The notes under the pieces were generated by a model. It saw nothing but the letters and a program-made list of their open reading frames with translations, was not told the origin of the DNA and made no database searches. A program made the translations under genes and the position numbers. DNA of 64,000 nucleotides from an uncultured Shimia sp. (lineage in GTDB: Bacteria; Pseudomonadota; Alphaproteobacteria; Rhodobacterales; Rhodobacteraceae), in the NCBI GenBank assembly GCA_937897325.1, contig CALCOY010000021.1:86909-150908 (forward strand). Direction: 5' to 3'. This document shows positions 45,744 to 54,456 of the stretch, one piece after another (within the stretch, counting starts at the first letter, position 1; every line of letters starts with the position of its first letter).

Positions 45744-47672
45744 ATGAACGACCGTCCCCAAACGCCACTTCTGGACCTGATCCACCGTCCCGAGGACCTC
45801 AAACGGCTGAACGACGCGCAATTGCACCAGGTGGCAGATGAACTAAGGGTCGAGACGATCTCGGCGGTGTCGGTGACGGGTGGACATCTTGGCGCGGGCC
45901 TTGGGGTGGTCGAACTGACAGTGGCGATCCACGCGGTTTTCGACACGCCCAAGGACAAACTGGTCTGGGACGTGAGCCATCAGAGCTATCCGCACAAAAT
46001 CCTGACGGGTCGGCGGGATCGCATCCGCACCTTGCGCCAGAAGGACGGGCTGAGCGGATTCACGAAACGAAGCGAAAGCCCTTACGACCCTTTCGGGGCA
46101 GCGCATTCATCGACCTCGATCAGCGCGGCCTTGGGCTTTGCCGTTGCACGGGATCTGGGCGGCGTGACTCCGGAAGGCGTAGGCGATGCGATTGCTGTGA
46201 TCGGCGATGGGGCGATGAGCGCCGGCATGGCCTTCGAGGCCATGAACAATGCGGGCCATCTGGGCAAGCGTCTGATCGTAATCTTGAACGACAATGAAAT
46301 GTCGATTGCCCCGCCTGTAGGCGCGATGTCGTCTTATCTGACCCGGCTTTATTCAGAAGCGCCTTTTCAGGATCTAAAGGCGGCTGCCAAAGGTGCGGTC
46401 AGCCTGCTGCCCGAACCTTTCCGCGAAGGCGCCAAGCGGGCCAAGGAAATGTTGAAAGGGATGACAGTTGGCGGCACGCTTTTTGAAGAGCTTGGCTTCA
46501 GCTATCTTGGCCCCATAGACGGACATGATCTGAGCCAGCTTTTGCCAGTTTTGCGCACCGTGCGCGACCGGGCCACCGGGCCGATCCTGATCCACGCGAT
46601 CACGCAGAAGGGCAAGGGTTATGCCCCTGCCGAGGGCGCACGAGACAGGGGCCACGGTGTGTCGAAGTTTGACGTGATCACAGGCAAACAAACCAAGGCC
46701 AAAAGCAACGCGCCCAGCTACACGCGTATTTTTGCAGACACGATGCTGGCTCTGGCGTCGAAGGATGACAAGATTTGCGCGGTGACGGCTGCCATGCCGG
46801 ATGGGACGGGTTTGAACCTTTTCGCGGAACGCTATCCAAGCCGGTGCTTTGACGTAGGCATCGCTGAACAGCACGGGGTGACATTTTGTGCGGGCCTCGC
46901 TGCGGGTGGAATGAAACCCTTCTGCGCGATTTACTCCACCTTCCTGCAGCGTGGCTACGATCAGGTCGTGCATGACGTGGCGCTCCAACGTTTGCCGGTG
47001 CGTTTCGCGATTGATCGGGCGGGACTCGTCGGGGCTGACGGTGCGACCCATGCGGGCGCTTTCGACGTCGCCTATCTGGCAAACCTGCCCGGCTTCGTGG
47101 TGATGGCGGCCGCCGATGAGGCGGAGCTGGCGCATATGGTAGCGACGGCTGCGGCGCATAACAGCGGGCCGATTGCCTTTCGCTTTCCGCGGGGCGAAGG
47201 CACAGGGGTCAACCTGCCTGAGCGGTCAGAGCCGCTGGAGATCGGCAAGGGGCGAATCATCCAGGAGGGGTCACAGGTCGCGATCCTGTCATTCGGGGCA
47301 CGTTTGAGCGAAGTGCAAAAAGCAGCAGAGAATCTGAGTGCCAGGGGGATCACGCCGACGATTTGCGATGCGCGGTTCGCCAAACCACTGGACCGGGATC
47401 TGATTCTGCAAATGGCCGCCGATCATGCGGCGCTGATCACAGTGGAAGAAGGCAGCGTGGGCGGTTTCGGCAGCCATGTCGCTCAGCTTCTGGCGGATGA
47501 GGCGGTGTTTGACAGAGGCCTTGCCTTCCGATCGATGGTGCTGCCCGACACGTTCATTGATCAGGCGAGCCCGGAGGACATGTACGCAGTCGCGCAACTG
47601 AATGCGGGAGATATAGAAGCAAAGGTGCTGGAAGTTCTGGGTGTGTCGGTGATGGGCGAGGCCCGCGCCTAG
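45744..47672 (+). CDS. dxs: 1-deoxy-D-xylulose-5-phosphate synthase
   Basis: A 642-residue thiamine-diphosphate enzyme, the entry to the non-mevalonate isoprenoid pathway. [55 protein letters not shown] (with the downstream NDNEMSI for ThDP and Mg), [18 protein letters not shown] and [18 protein letters not shown] are family blocks. It follows ispA after 27 bases, so xseB-ispA-dxs are one unit. Its stop overlaps the exoD stop by four bases. Confidence 0.96.
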   Translation: MNDRPQTPLLDLIHRPEDLKRLNDAQLHQVADELRVETISAVSVTGGHLGAGLGVVELTVAIHAVFDTPKDKLVWDVSHQSYPHKILTGRRDRIRTLRQKDGLSGFTKRSESPYDPFGAAHSSTSISAALGFAVARDLGGVTPEGVGDAIAVIGDGAMSAGMAFEAMNNAGHLGKRLIVILNDNEMSIAPPVGAMSSYLTRLYSEAPFQDLKAAAKGAVSLLPEPFREGAKRAKEMLKGMTVGGTLFEELGFSYLGPIDGHDLSQLLPVLRTVRDRATGPILIHAITQKGKGYAPAEGARDRGHGVSKFDVITGKQTKAKSNAPSYTRIFADTMLALASKDDKICAVTAAMPDGTGLNLFAERYPSRCFDVGIAEQHGVTFCAGLAAGGMKPFCAIYSTFLQRGYDQVVHDVALQRLPVRFAIDRAGLVGADGATHAGAFDVAYLANLPGFVVMAAADEAELAHMVATAAAHNSGPIAFRFPRGEGTGVNLPERSEPLEIGKGRIIQEGSQVAILSFGARLSEVQKAAENLSARGITPTICDARFAKPLDRDLILQMAADHAALITVEEGSVGGFGSHVAQLLADEAVFDRGLAFRSMVLPDTFIDQASPEDMYAVAQLNAGDIEAKVLEVLGVSVMGEARA

Positions 47673-48259
47673 ACAGCGGCCACCACAGTCGTGGCCAACA
47701 GAACCATTGTAGCCACAACAATGTAACCGGCCAGAACGTAAAGCCCGTCGCGCGTCAGAAGGCCAAACGCCATGAGTGATATGGCCCCCGCGCCGAAAGA
47801 TGTGACCATGGGCAAAAGCTCAAGAAACGGCCATGCCAGCGGAACCGCCATGCAGATCGTAAGGGTCAACCAACGCAGGGGACCCGCCGTCAGAAGCAGA
47901 AAGCGCGGTTTGGAATGCCGGTCAAACCACGCGCCGGGTTTGCGCAGCCACGTGATCGCCTTTTGCAGCCGGGGGCCGTTGATCTCGCGGCGCAGGATGA
48001 AGCCGGGCAGCCAGATATGGCGGCGCTGCAGAACGACCTGCATCATCAAGGTCAGCAGGATCAGCGCCGAAATGGTCGGCACGCCCGGAATGCCTGAAAT
48101 GGGCGACACGATGATGATCGACACGGCAAGGACAAGCGGCAGGATTGACTGTTCTCCGATCCGTTCGAGAAGATCGCGCACAGAAACGGACGGGGCAGTG
48201 GCGGCCTCATCCATCAGGTCCAGCAATCGGGTCAGCGTGCCGTGCGGTGTGGGGCTCAT
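47669..48259 (-). CDS. ExoD-family membrane protein
   Basis: A 196-residue membrane protein with four to five hydrophobic segments. [26 protein letters not shown] near the N-terminus followed by [15 protein letters not shown] is the ExoD signature (ExoD of Sinorhizobium affects exopolysaccharide production and alkaline tolerance). The molecular function is unknown. It converges on dxs and is followed upstream after nine bases by the epimerase-like gene on the same strand. Confidence 0.85.
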   Translation of the reverse strand: MSPTPHGTLTRLLDLMDEAATAPSVSVRDLLERIGEQSILPLVLAVSIIIVSPISGIPGVPTISALILLTLMMQVVLQRRHIWLPGFILRREINGPRLQKAITWLRKPGAWFDRHSKPRFLLLTAGPLRWLTLTICMAVPLAWPFLELLPMVTSFGAGAISLMAFGLLTRDGLYVLAGYIVVATMVLLATTVVAAV

Positions 48260-48268
48260 CGGACTGGT

Positions 48269-49120
48269 TCACTCTGCCTCCGCCAGAAGGGCGGTGAGAC
48301 CGGAGCGGTAATCCGGGTATCGAAGCTGCACACCAAGCTCTGACTTGATGCGCTGGTTCATGACACGCTTGCTTTCGGCGTAAAAGCTGCGGGCCATAGG
48401 GCTCATATCTGCCGCATCGAAGGGCACAGCAGGCGGAACGGGCTTTCCCAAAAGCTCTGCCGCATAAGCGATCACATCCTCGGGCGGAGCCGGTTCATCG
48501 TCGCAAAGGTTGTAGGCGCGGCCCGGATTGGGTTGCTCGATAGAGGCGGCAAGCGCCTGCGCAATGTCGTCGACATGGATGCGCGAAAAGACCTGACCAG
48601 GCTTGATGATCCTACGGGCTGTGCCTTTGCGGACTTTCGAAAAAGGCCCCCGGCCCGGTCCGTAAATCCCGGCGAGCCGAAAGATATGCAGTGGCAGATC
48701 CGGGATACCAGCCCAGGCCGCCTCTGCCCCTTTGCGCCAGATGCCCCGCTGGGTGCCAGGCGTCAAAGCCGTGTCCTCGTCAATCCACGCACCGTTGTGG
48801 TCGCCATACACGCCCGTTGTTGAAAGATAGGCGACCCATTCCAGATCATTGGCGCGTGCGAAAATGGCATCTCGATATGCACGCAGGACCGGATCGCCAT
48901 CGGCATCCGGCCCGACCGAAACCAGGATATGGGTGGCCTCACCGATGGCATTGGCAATGTCAGCAGATGGAAAAAGCAGCGGTTCCGCCCCCATCGCCTC
49001 CAGACCAGCCAGTTTTGCCGGACTTCGCGTGGTTCCGATGATGCGCCAGTCACCATTCAGGCGCCGGGCGAGAGCTTGAGCGGAATAGCCGTGACCAAGG
49101 GAAAGAAGCGTGCTTGACAT
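48269..49120 (-). CDS. NAD(P)-dependent epimerase/dehydratase-like protein (YeeZ type)
   Basis: A 283-residue extended Rossmann protein. The N-terminal nucleotide loop is LLSLGHGYSAQALARRL, a Gly-x-Gly-x-x-Ala variant typical of the YeeZ group. LSTTGVYGDHNGAWIDE (active-site Ser/Thr region) and FRLAGIYGPGRGPF follow; the usual Tyr-x3-Lys dyad is not evident, as expected for this atypical group. Substrate unknown. It precedes exoD on the same strand. Confidence 0.82.
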   Translation of the reverse strand: MSSTLLSLGHGYSAQALARRLNGDWRIIGTTRSPAKLAGLEAMGAEPLLFPSADIANAIGEATHILVSVGPDADGDPVLRAYRDAIFARANDLEWVAYLSTTGVYGDHNGAWIDEDTALTPGTQRGIWRKGAEAAWAGIPDLPLHIFRLAGIYGPGRGPFSKVRKGTARRIIKPGQVFSRIHVDDIAQALAASIEQPNPGRAYNLCDDEPAPPEDVIAYAAELLGKPVPPAVPFDAADMSPMARSFYAESKRVMNQRIKSELGVQLRYPDYRSGLTALLAEAE

Positions 49121-49198
49121 GGCTCAAAAGTGGCCCTTGCTGGTCAACGTGACAAGACCCGCCAAACAAAGAGCGTGGCTTTGCCGAAGAGTTTGAAT

Positions 49199-49978
49199 TC
49201 AGCGGCCTTTCCAGACCGGATCACGCTTTTCTGTAAAGGCCTTGGCGCCCTCCATCTGGTCTTCGGAGGCATAAAGAATATCAACCGTGCGAAGCTTGCG
49301 ACTGGTAATGCGGTTCAGGGCATCCTGAAACTTGGAATCCTCCGCATCGCGGACAATCTCCTTGATCGCCGCGTAGACAAGCGGTGGGCCAGAGGCCAAT
49401 AGACGTGCTACTTCCCAGGCACGATTCATCAGGACGCCAGGCGCGACAATCTCGTTAACGAGGCCCCAGCGATGCGCTTCTTGTGCTTCAAACCAGCGGC
49501 CTGTCAGCAGAAGTTCCATCGCGATGTGGTATGGGATGCGCTTGGGCAGCTTGACGCTGGCCGCATCCGCTACTGTGCCCGACCGGATTTCGGGCAAGGC
49601 AAAGGTTGCATGATCTGCGGCAAGGATCACGTCGCCGGAAAGCGCCAGTTCCAGACCCCCCCCGCAGGCGATCCCGTTCACCGCGACAATCACCGGCTTG
49701 TTCATGTCGCGCAATTCCTGAAGGCCACCAAATCCACCGACACCGTAGTCGCCATCGACCGCGTCGCCCTCCGCTGCAGCCTTGAGATCCCAGCCGGGAC
49801 AAAAAAACTTTTCGCCCGCCCCGGTTAGTATAGCGACCCGCAGATCTGGGTCATCGCGGAAATCAGCAAAGACATCGCCCATGACCCGAGACGTTTGCAG
49901 GTCAATCGCGTTGGCTTTGGGTCGGTCGAGCGTGACTTCGAGGATTGCCCCATCGCGACGGGTCTTTATCGGGTCCAT
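49199..49978 (-). CDS. caiD: Crotonobetainyl-CoA hydratase-like protein (CaiD type)
   Basis: A 259-residue crotonase. Similarity to E. coli CaiD runs over the whole length, including LDRPKANAIDLQTS, LTGAGEKFFCPGWDLKAAAEG and the C-terminal FTEKRDPVWKGR. Glu110 (GGGLELAL) and Glu130 (FALPEIRSG) match the CaiD catalytic pair Glu111/Glu131. CaiD hydrates crotonobetainyl-CoA to carnitinyl-CoA. The neighbours, an acyl-CoA dehydrogenase and a CoA ligase, fit carnitine or betaine-type acyl-CoA metabolism, although caiB, caiC and caiT are absent here. A general enoyl-CoA hydratase remains possible. Confidence 0.78.
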   Translation of the reverse strand: MDPIKTRRDGAILEVTLDRPKANAIDLQTSRVMGDVFADFRDDPDLRVAILTGAGEKFFCPGWDLKAAAEGDAVDGDYGVGGFGGLQELRDMNKPVIVAVNGIACGGGLELALSGDVILAADHATFALPEIRSGTVADAASVKLPKRIPYHIAMELLLTGRWFEAQEAHRWGLVNEIVAPGVLMNRAWEVARLLASGPPLVYAAIKEIVRDAEDSKFQDALNRITSRKLRTVDILYASEDQMEGAKAFTEKRDPVWKGR

Positions 49979-49989
49979 GTTCAGGTCCT

Positions 49990-51999
49990 TTATGGGCTAA
50001 GGCGCAAAAGGGCATCGGCAGCCACGGCGCGTGTTGGGGTGGCGATCAACGGGTTGATCTCAAGCTCTTCCAAGCGGTGCAGATGGTCGCCGACAAAGGC
50101 CTGAACCGACTGGATGGCCTGCACGACCGCATCGATACTTGCGGACGGCTTGCCGCGATAACCCTTCAGGATCTTCGCGGATTTCAGTGAAAGAAGCGCA
50201 TCTCGGATCGATTTCTCAGAAGCAGGCAAAATCAGGTGACATTTATCCTCCAAAAGCTCGGTCAGGACACCACCCGCGCCAAGCGTCAGAAGAAAGCCGT
50301 GGGCCGGGTCGCGGGTCACCCCAATAAGGAGTTCGGCCACCGGATCGGTCACCATCTCTTCGATCAGGATCGTATCGCCGGGAAGCTCCGCAGCGGCCGC
50401 AGTCAAACCTGCTTTGGTCACATTCAAGATCACGCCGCCAGCTTCCGACTTATGCGCAAGACCTTCCGCTTTCAGGGCGAAGGGCGGGATCAGGCTGTCC
50501 GGATCAGGGGCGGTTCGATTGGTACGCTGCGCCGTTGGCACGATCACTCCATATGTCGAAAGAAGCGCCTTCGCATCCGCCTCTCCACACAGACTTGACG
50601 CGCGATCGGGGCCTGCCGACCAGGGAGGCTCAGGATCGGGATCTTGCAGATGCGCCGCGATTTCGGCTGCGTTCACCGCTTCCGTCAGTCCCTGCATCGG
50701 CGCCACACCCCCCTTCATGAGCAGCGTTGCAACATCTTCGGGTAGAAGTTCCGGCAATGAGGACACAAGCGCTATGGGGCGGCCGGTTTGTCTGCGGACC
50801 GCCAAGGCGGCCTCGGTTGCGCAAGACCAGGCTGTTGCATCGGTGTTGGGATAATCCACGATGCTCATGCAGAGGCCAATGTGATCTGCGGCCATAGGCG
50901 TCCAGGCTTGCGTCATCGCCTGAACGTCGCGCCAGATATAAGTGTGATAGTCCAGCGGATTCGACAGGGCGACCATTGGACCCAACGCGGCGCGAAGAGC
51001 GGTTTGCTGTCCGGGTTGCAATGTTGGCAAAGACAGGCGCGTCGGCTCCACTGCATCGGCCAGAAGGCTGGCCTCACCACCCGAACAGGCGATACCCGAG
51101 AGCGTGGGTGCGCCCAAAGGGCCACAGACATGGAAGAGCTTCAATGTCTCAAGAAAAGTCGCAAGGTCGTGAGTCTGTCCAAATCCAAGGCGTCGGATCA
51201 GCGTTGCAGCCCCCGCATCACTGCCTGCCAGCGAGGCCGTATGCGAAAGTGTCGCGTTCTGTGCGACTTTGGACCGCCCGACCTTGAGCATGACGACCGG
51301 CTTGCGCAATTCCGCTGCTTTCTGGGCCAGGTCGTGCCATTCGAAGACATCGGCAAACCCTTCGACATGCAACCCCAGGGCCGTGATACGCGGATCGTCA
51401 AGTAACTCCGCAGCAATGGTGGCTTGACGGATCTGCGCCATGTTCCCGCAGGTCAACATCATTGCGATTGGCAAGGCCCGGCGCTGCATGGTCAGATTGA
51501 TCGCGATGTTTGAGCTTTGCGTCAGGACCGCGACACCTCTCTCAACCGGACCCATGCCGTGCTGGTCCGGCCAGATACAGGCCCGATCCAGCGCATTGAC
51601 AAAACCGTAGCAATTCGGCCCGAGGAACGGCATTTCACCAGCCGCCGCGATTAGCTCCGCCTGCAGATCAGCAGCTCCACCATCTTCGGCGACCGCCTCG
51701 GCAAAGCCGGAAGCAAAGCAGACCGCCCCGCCCGCGCCGATATCAGCCAGATCTGCAATGATACCAATACTGGACTTTCGGTTCACACCTACAAAAACCG
51801 CGTCGGGTGGTTCTGGCAGATCCGCGACTTTGCGAAAAACCGCAAGCGTTGGGGTCGATTCAACGGAAGGATGGACCAGCCAGACCGCCCCACCAAAACC
51901 CAAAGCCCTTGTCTGAGCGATCACCGCTCGCCCCCAGTCCCCACCGCCGACCACCGCAATGTGGCGTGGGCACAGCAAACGATCCAGGCCGTGCGTCAC
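49990..51999 (-). CDS. ADP-forming acyl-CoA synthetase (CoA-binding, ligase and ATP-grasp domains)
   Basis: About 669 residues. The N-terminal CoA-binding domain begins HIAVVGGGDWGRAVI; a succinyl-CoA-ligase-like domain follows with ATLSHTASLAGSDA, containing the His that is phosphorylated in this family. The ATP-grasp part at the C-terminus has FALKAEGLAHKSEAGGVIL and ILIEEMV. The enzyme would make or use acyl-CoA with ATP/ADP. The open frame reaches 52083, but that part is an intergenic repeat; a GTG at 51999 (MTHGLDRLL) is the likelier start. It is followed after 11 bases by the CaiD-like gene. Confidence 0.83.
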   Translation of the reverse strand: MTHGLDRLLCPRHIAVVGGGDWGRAVIAQTRALGFGGAVWLVHPSVESTPTLAVFRKVADLPEPPDAVFVGVNRKSSIGIIADLADIGAGGAVCFASGFAEAVAEDGGAADLQAELIAAAGEMPFLGPNCYGFVNALDRACIWPDQHGMGPVERGVAVLTQSSNIAINLTMQRRALPIAMMLTCGNMAQIRQATIAAELLDDPRITALGLHVEGFADVFEWHDLAQKAAELRKPVVMLKVGRSKVAQNATLSHTASLAGSDAGAATLIRRLGFGQTHDLATFLETLKLFHVCGPLGAPTLSGIACSGGEASLLADAVEPTRLSLPTLQPGQQTALRAALGPMVALSNPLDYHTYIWRDVQAMTQAWTPMAADHIGLCMSIVDYPNTDATAWSCATEAALAVRRQTGRPIALVSSLPELLPEDVATLLMKGGVAPMQGLTEAVNAAEIAAHLQDPDPEPPWSAGPDRASSLCGEADAKALLSTYGVIVPTAQRTNRTAPDPDSLIPPFALKAEGLAHKSEAGGVILNVTKAGLTAAAAELPGDTILIEEMVTDPVAELLIGVTRDPAHGFLLTLGAGGVLTELLEDKCHLILPASEKSIRDALLSLKSAKILKGYRGKPSASIDAVVQAIQSVQAFVGDHLHRLEELEINPLIATPTRAVAADALLRLSP

Positions 52000-52034
52000 G
52001 AACGAACCCGCCAAAAGCGTTTTCTGGCCTGCCG

Positions 52035-52247
52035 CCAGGATACTTTTGACCCAGAGAACATGGGATACCGCACCAAGATCCACCCCCTGCCCAGTTGTGA
52101 CAGGGGGTTTCTCCGGGTGCGGTCATCGGCGTCCCCGCCTGTACCGCCTGAAACTGCTAGCGCGTAACGACAAAACAGATGGTTAAAAGGCTCCATGTTT
52201 CTCTGGGTCAAAAATATCCCGGGGAGCGCGAGGGGCTGGCCCCTCGC
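52035..52247. repeat. Inverted-repeat intergenic element between the CoA ligase and dehydrogenase genes
   Basis: A 29-30 base sequence containing CTCTGGGTCAAAA occurs in opposite orientations at 52035-52063 and 52193-52222, with only three differences. Between them lies a nested hairpin: outer ACCGCAC/GTGCGGT (52067-52073, 52117-52123), inner CCCCCTG/CAGGGGG (52083-52089, 52101-52107). Next to the right copy is a strong stem GCGAGGGGC/GCCCCTCGC (52228-52247). Similar CCCGGGATATTTTT-type sequences are frequent between genes in roseobacters and often follow stop codons. Confidence 0.65.
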
Positions 52248-52282
52248 ATCTGTCGGATGGGCGCAGCCCATTCGAAACCGGA

Positions 52283-53446
52283 TCATGCGCCCAAAGCCCG
52301 CAAAAGATCACGGCTGATGATGTGGCGCTGTATCTCCGATGTGCCGTCCCAGATCCGCTCAACCCTCGCGTCCCGCCAGAACCGCTCCAACGGATAGTCG
52401 TTCATCAGTCCCATCCCTCCATGGATCTGGATCGCTGCATCTGTCACCCGCGCCAGCATCTCAGAGGCATAAAGCTTGGCCGAGGCGATCTCTCGGTTTG
52501 CAGGCAGGTTCCTGTCAAGCCGGTCCGCGCTTGCCAAAGTCAGCAAATCCGCCGCGTCGATTTCGGTGATCATGTCGGCGATCTGAAAGCTGACACCCTG
52601 GAATTTTCCAATCTTCTGGCCGAATTGTTCACGCGTTGCCGCATAGTCGAGCGCATAATCAAAGACGCGCCGCGCGCGCCCAACGCTCATCGCCGCCACC
52701 GTGATCCGTGTGGCATAGAGCCAGGTGTTCATGACCTCAAAGCCACCATCAACGAAGCCTAGAACCTGCGCGTCAGGCAGACGGCAATCATCGAATTCGA
52801 GGATCATGTTCTTGTACCCACGATGACTGACCGACTTGTAGCCATCGCGGATGGTGAAGCCGGGATGCCCCCGGTCAACGAGAAAGCAGGTGATCCGCTT
52901 TTTGGGGCCGCGAGGGGTCTGATCTTCACCTGTTGCCACGAAAACGATCAGGAAGTCGGCGTGATCCGCGCCGCTGATGAAATGCTTGGTGCCGTTCAGC
53001 ACCCAATCCCCACCATCGCGCACGGCAGCACAATTCATGCCGCGGACATCCGATCCCGCACCGGGTTCCGTCATGGCGAGTGCATCCATCTTCTCGCCCC
53101 GCACGGCGGGCATCAGATAACGCTCCACCTGTTCGCCTTCGCACGCCATCAGAATGTTCTGGGGCCGACCAAAGAAATGGTTCAGCGCCATGGAGCCGCG
53201 CCCAAGCTCGCGTTCGACAACGGCAAATTCGATATGGTTTAGCCCGGCGCAGCCTACGCATTGAGGGAAGTTACAGGCATAAAACCCCAGATCGAGCGTC
53301 TTTTGCTTGATCTCCTGCGCAATCTCGATGGGCACTTCGCCCGTCTGTTCCACCAGGTCTTCATGGGGATAGATCTCGTTTTCAACAAAACTGCGGACCG
53401 TCTCCGCGATCATCTGTTGTTCTTCGGTCAGACCGAATGCCGTCAT
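52283..53446 (-). CDS. Acyl-CoA dehydrogenase
   Basis: A 387-residue flavoprotein. The family blocks ALAMTEPGAGSDVRGM (FAD site), NGTKHFISGADHADFLI, ATREQFGQKIGKFQG, IQIHGGMGLMNDYPLERFWRDARV and WDGTSEIQRH are present. The catalytic base of most acyl-CoA dehydrogenases is the Glu of YEGTSxIQR; here the sequence is WDGTSEIQR with Asp at that place. The substrate is unknown; with the CaiD-like and ligase genes a betaine- or carnitine-derived acyl-CoA is likely. The ATG at 53446 starts MTAFGLTEEQQMI. It lies 114 bases after the aldolase gene on the same strand. Confidence 0.88.
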   Translation of the reverse strand: MTAFGLTEEQQMIAETVRSFVENEIYPHEDLVEQTGEVPIEIAQEIKQKTLDLGFYACNFPQCVGCAGLNHIEFAVVERELGRGSMALNHFFGRPQNILMACEGEQVERYLMPAVRGEKMDALAMTEPGAGSDVRGMNCAAVRDGGDWVLNGTKHFISGADHADFLIVFVATGEDQTPRGPKKRITCFLVDRGHPGFTIRDGYKSVSHRGYKNMILEFDDCRLPDAQVLGFVDGGFEVMNTWLYATRITVAAMSVGRARRVFDYALDYAATREQFGQKIGKFQGVSFQIADMITEIDAADLLTLASADRLDRNLPANREIASAKLYASEMLARVTDAAIQIHGGMGLMNDYPLERFWRDARVERIWDGTSEIQRHIISRDLLRALGA

Positions 53447-53560
53447 TTGAAGTTGCCTCGAACTGCGCAAAAGGAAGGGATGACAAGTCCTTCCTAGCTC
53501 CAGGCAAGCCGCCGCGTGCTGGTCCAGCGGCTGAGATCCTCGACGAAGCTTTGCCCGCCG

Positions 53561-54316
53561 TCAGCTTGCATAGGTGCTGCCCTCTTCATCAAGGATCGCC
53601 TTCAGTTCGGTCATGTGGCGCGCGTCCTGTTCGGGATAGCTTTCCAGTTCTTGCGCCGTCTTTTCAGCGATCTCATCCGACAGCACCCGCAAGGGGCGAC
53701 CTGTTTGCAGGGCGAGTATGTAGGTCATACAGGCCCGTTCGAAATAGTAGAGCCTGTTGAATGTGTCAGCGACCGTTTCCCCGATGACCATGATCCCGTG
53801 GTTGCCCATGATCATGACTTTTTGCTTCGGATCATCAAACAGCTTTGCGCAGCGGGCGCCTTCATCCTCAAAGGCCAGCCCGCCATAATTTTCGTCAATC
53901 ACATGACGATTGAAAAACGCACAAGCATTCTGATCGACTGGCGGCAGACGGCTGTCCGCGAGGGTCGCCAGGGCCGTTGCATAAGGCGAATGCACATGCA
54001 TCGCGCAGCGGGCGTGCGGGCAATGCTTGTGCAAGCCTCCATGCAGACCCCAGGCTGTCGGATCGGGGGCGTCAGGACCCTCCATGCTGGCCGGATCGTT
54101 GGCGTCCACGACAATCAGATCGCTGGCCCGGATGCGTGAAAAGTGCATCTGGTTCGGGTTCATCAGGAATTGTGTGCCGTCATCGTTGATCGCCAGCGAA
54201 AAGTGATTGGCGACCGCTTCATGCATGTTCAGCCGCACGGTCCAGCGGAATGCCGCGGCCAGATCGACACGTTCCTGCCAATTGTCCATGTTGGGGCGTA
54301 TCTCGGCGACGCTCAT
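53561..54316 (-). CDS. Class II aldolase/adducin family protein
   Basis: A 251-residue protein. The zinc ligands are visible as HxH in AMHVHSPYATAL and a third His in MIMGNHGIMVIGE. The N-terminal part FRWTVRLNMHEAVANHFSLAI is typical of the aldolase_II family, which includes fuculose- and ribulose-phosphate aldolases and epimerases. The substrate cannot be given. The ATG at 54316 has GGGGAGG five bases upstream, better than the one at 54379. It heads the minus-strand run aldolase, acyl-CoA dehydrogenase, CoA ligase, CaiD-like, and is divergent from adenine deaminase. Confidence 0.85.
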   Translation of the reverse strand: MSVAEIRPNMDNWQERVDLAAAFRWTVRLNMHEAVANHFSLAINDDGTQFLMNPNQMHFSRIRASDLIVVDANDPASMEGPDAPDPTAWGLHGGLHKHCPHARCAMHVHSPYATALATLADSRLPPVDQNACAFFNRHVIDENYGGLAFEDEGARCAKLFDDPKQKVMIMGNHGIMVIGETVADTFNRLYYFERACMTYILALQTGRPLRVLSDEIAEKTAQELESYPEQDARHMTELKAILDEEGSTYAS

Positions 54317-54343
54317 CTCATCCTCCCCTTCGACGTAATCACG

Positions 54344-54364
54344 TTGGCGCTTTCGCAGCGCCAA
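54344..54364. promoter_or_regulatory. Inverted repeat between aldolase and ade
   Basis: TTGGCGCT (54344-54351) pairs perfectly with AGCGCCAA (54357-54364) around a five-base loop. It lies in the 140-base divergent region, so it may be an operator for either gene. A related half-site CTGGCGCT lies about ten bases further on. Confidence 0.45.
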
Positions 54365-54456
54365 TTCAAGCGTTGTCATCCGCTGGCGCTATCTCAAATT
54401 GGGAATGCTGTGCCGACGGGTCTTGCGCAAGGCGGCAAACTTTGAATATTCGGGCC

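Noticed and set aside
52000..52083. Upstream extension of the ADP-forming CoA ligase
   Set aside because: The extra 28 codons are encoded by the intergenic inverted repeat, so the GTG at 51999 is the better start.
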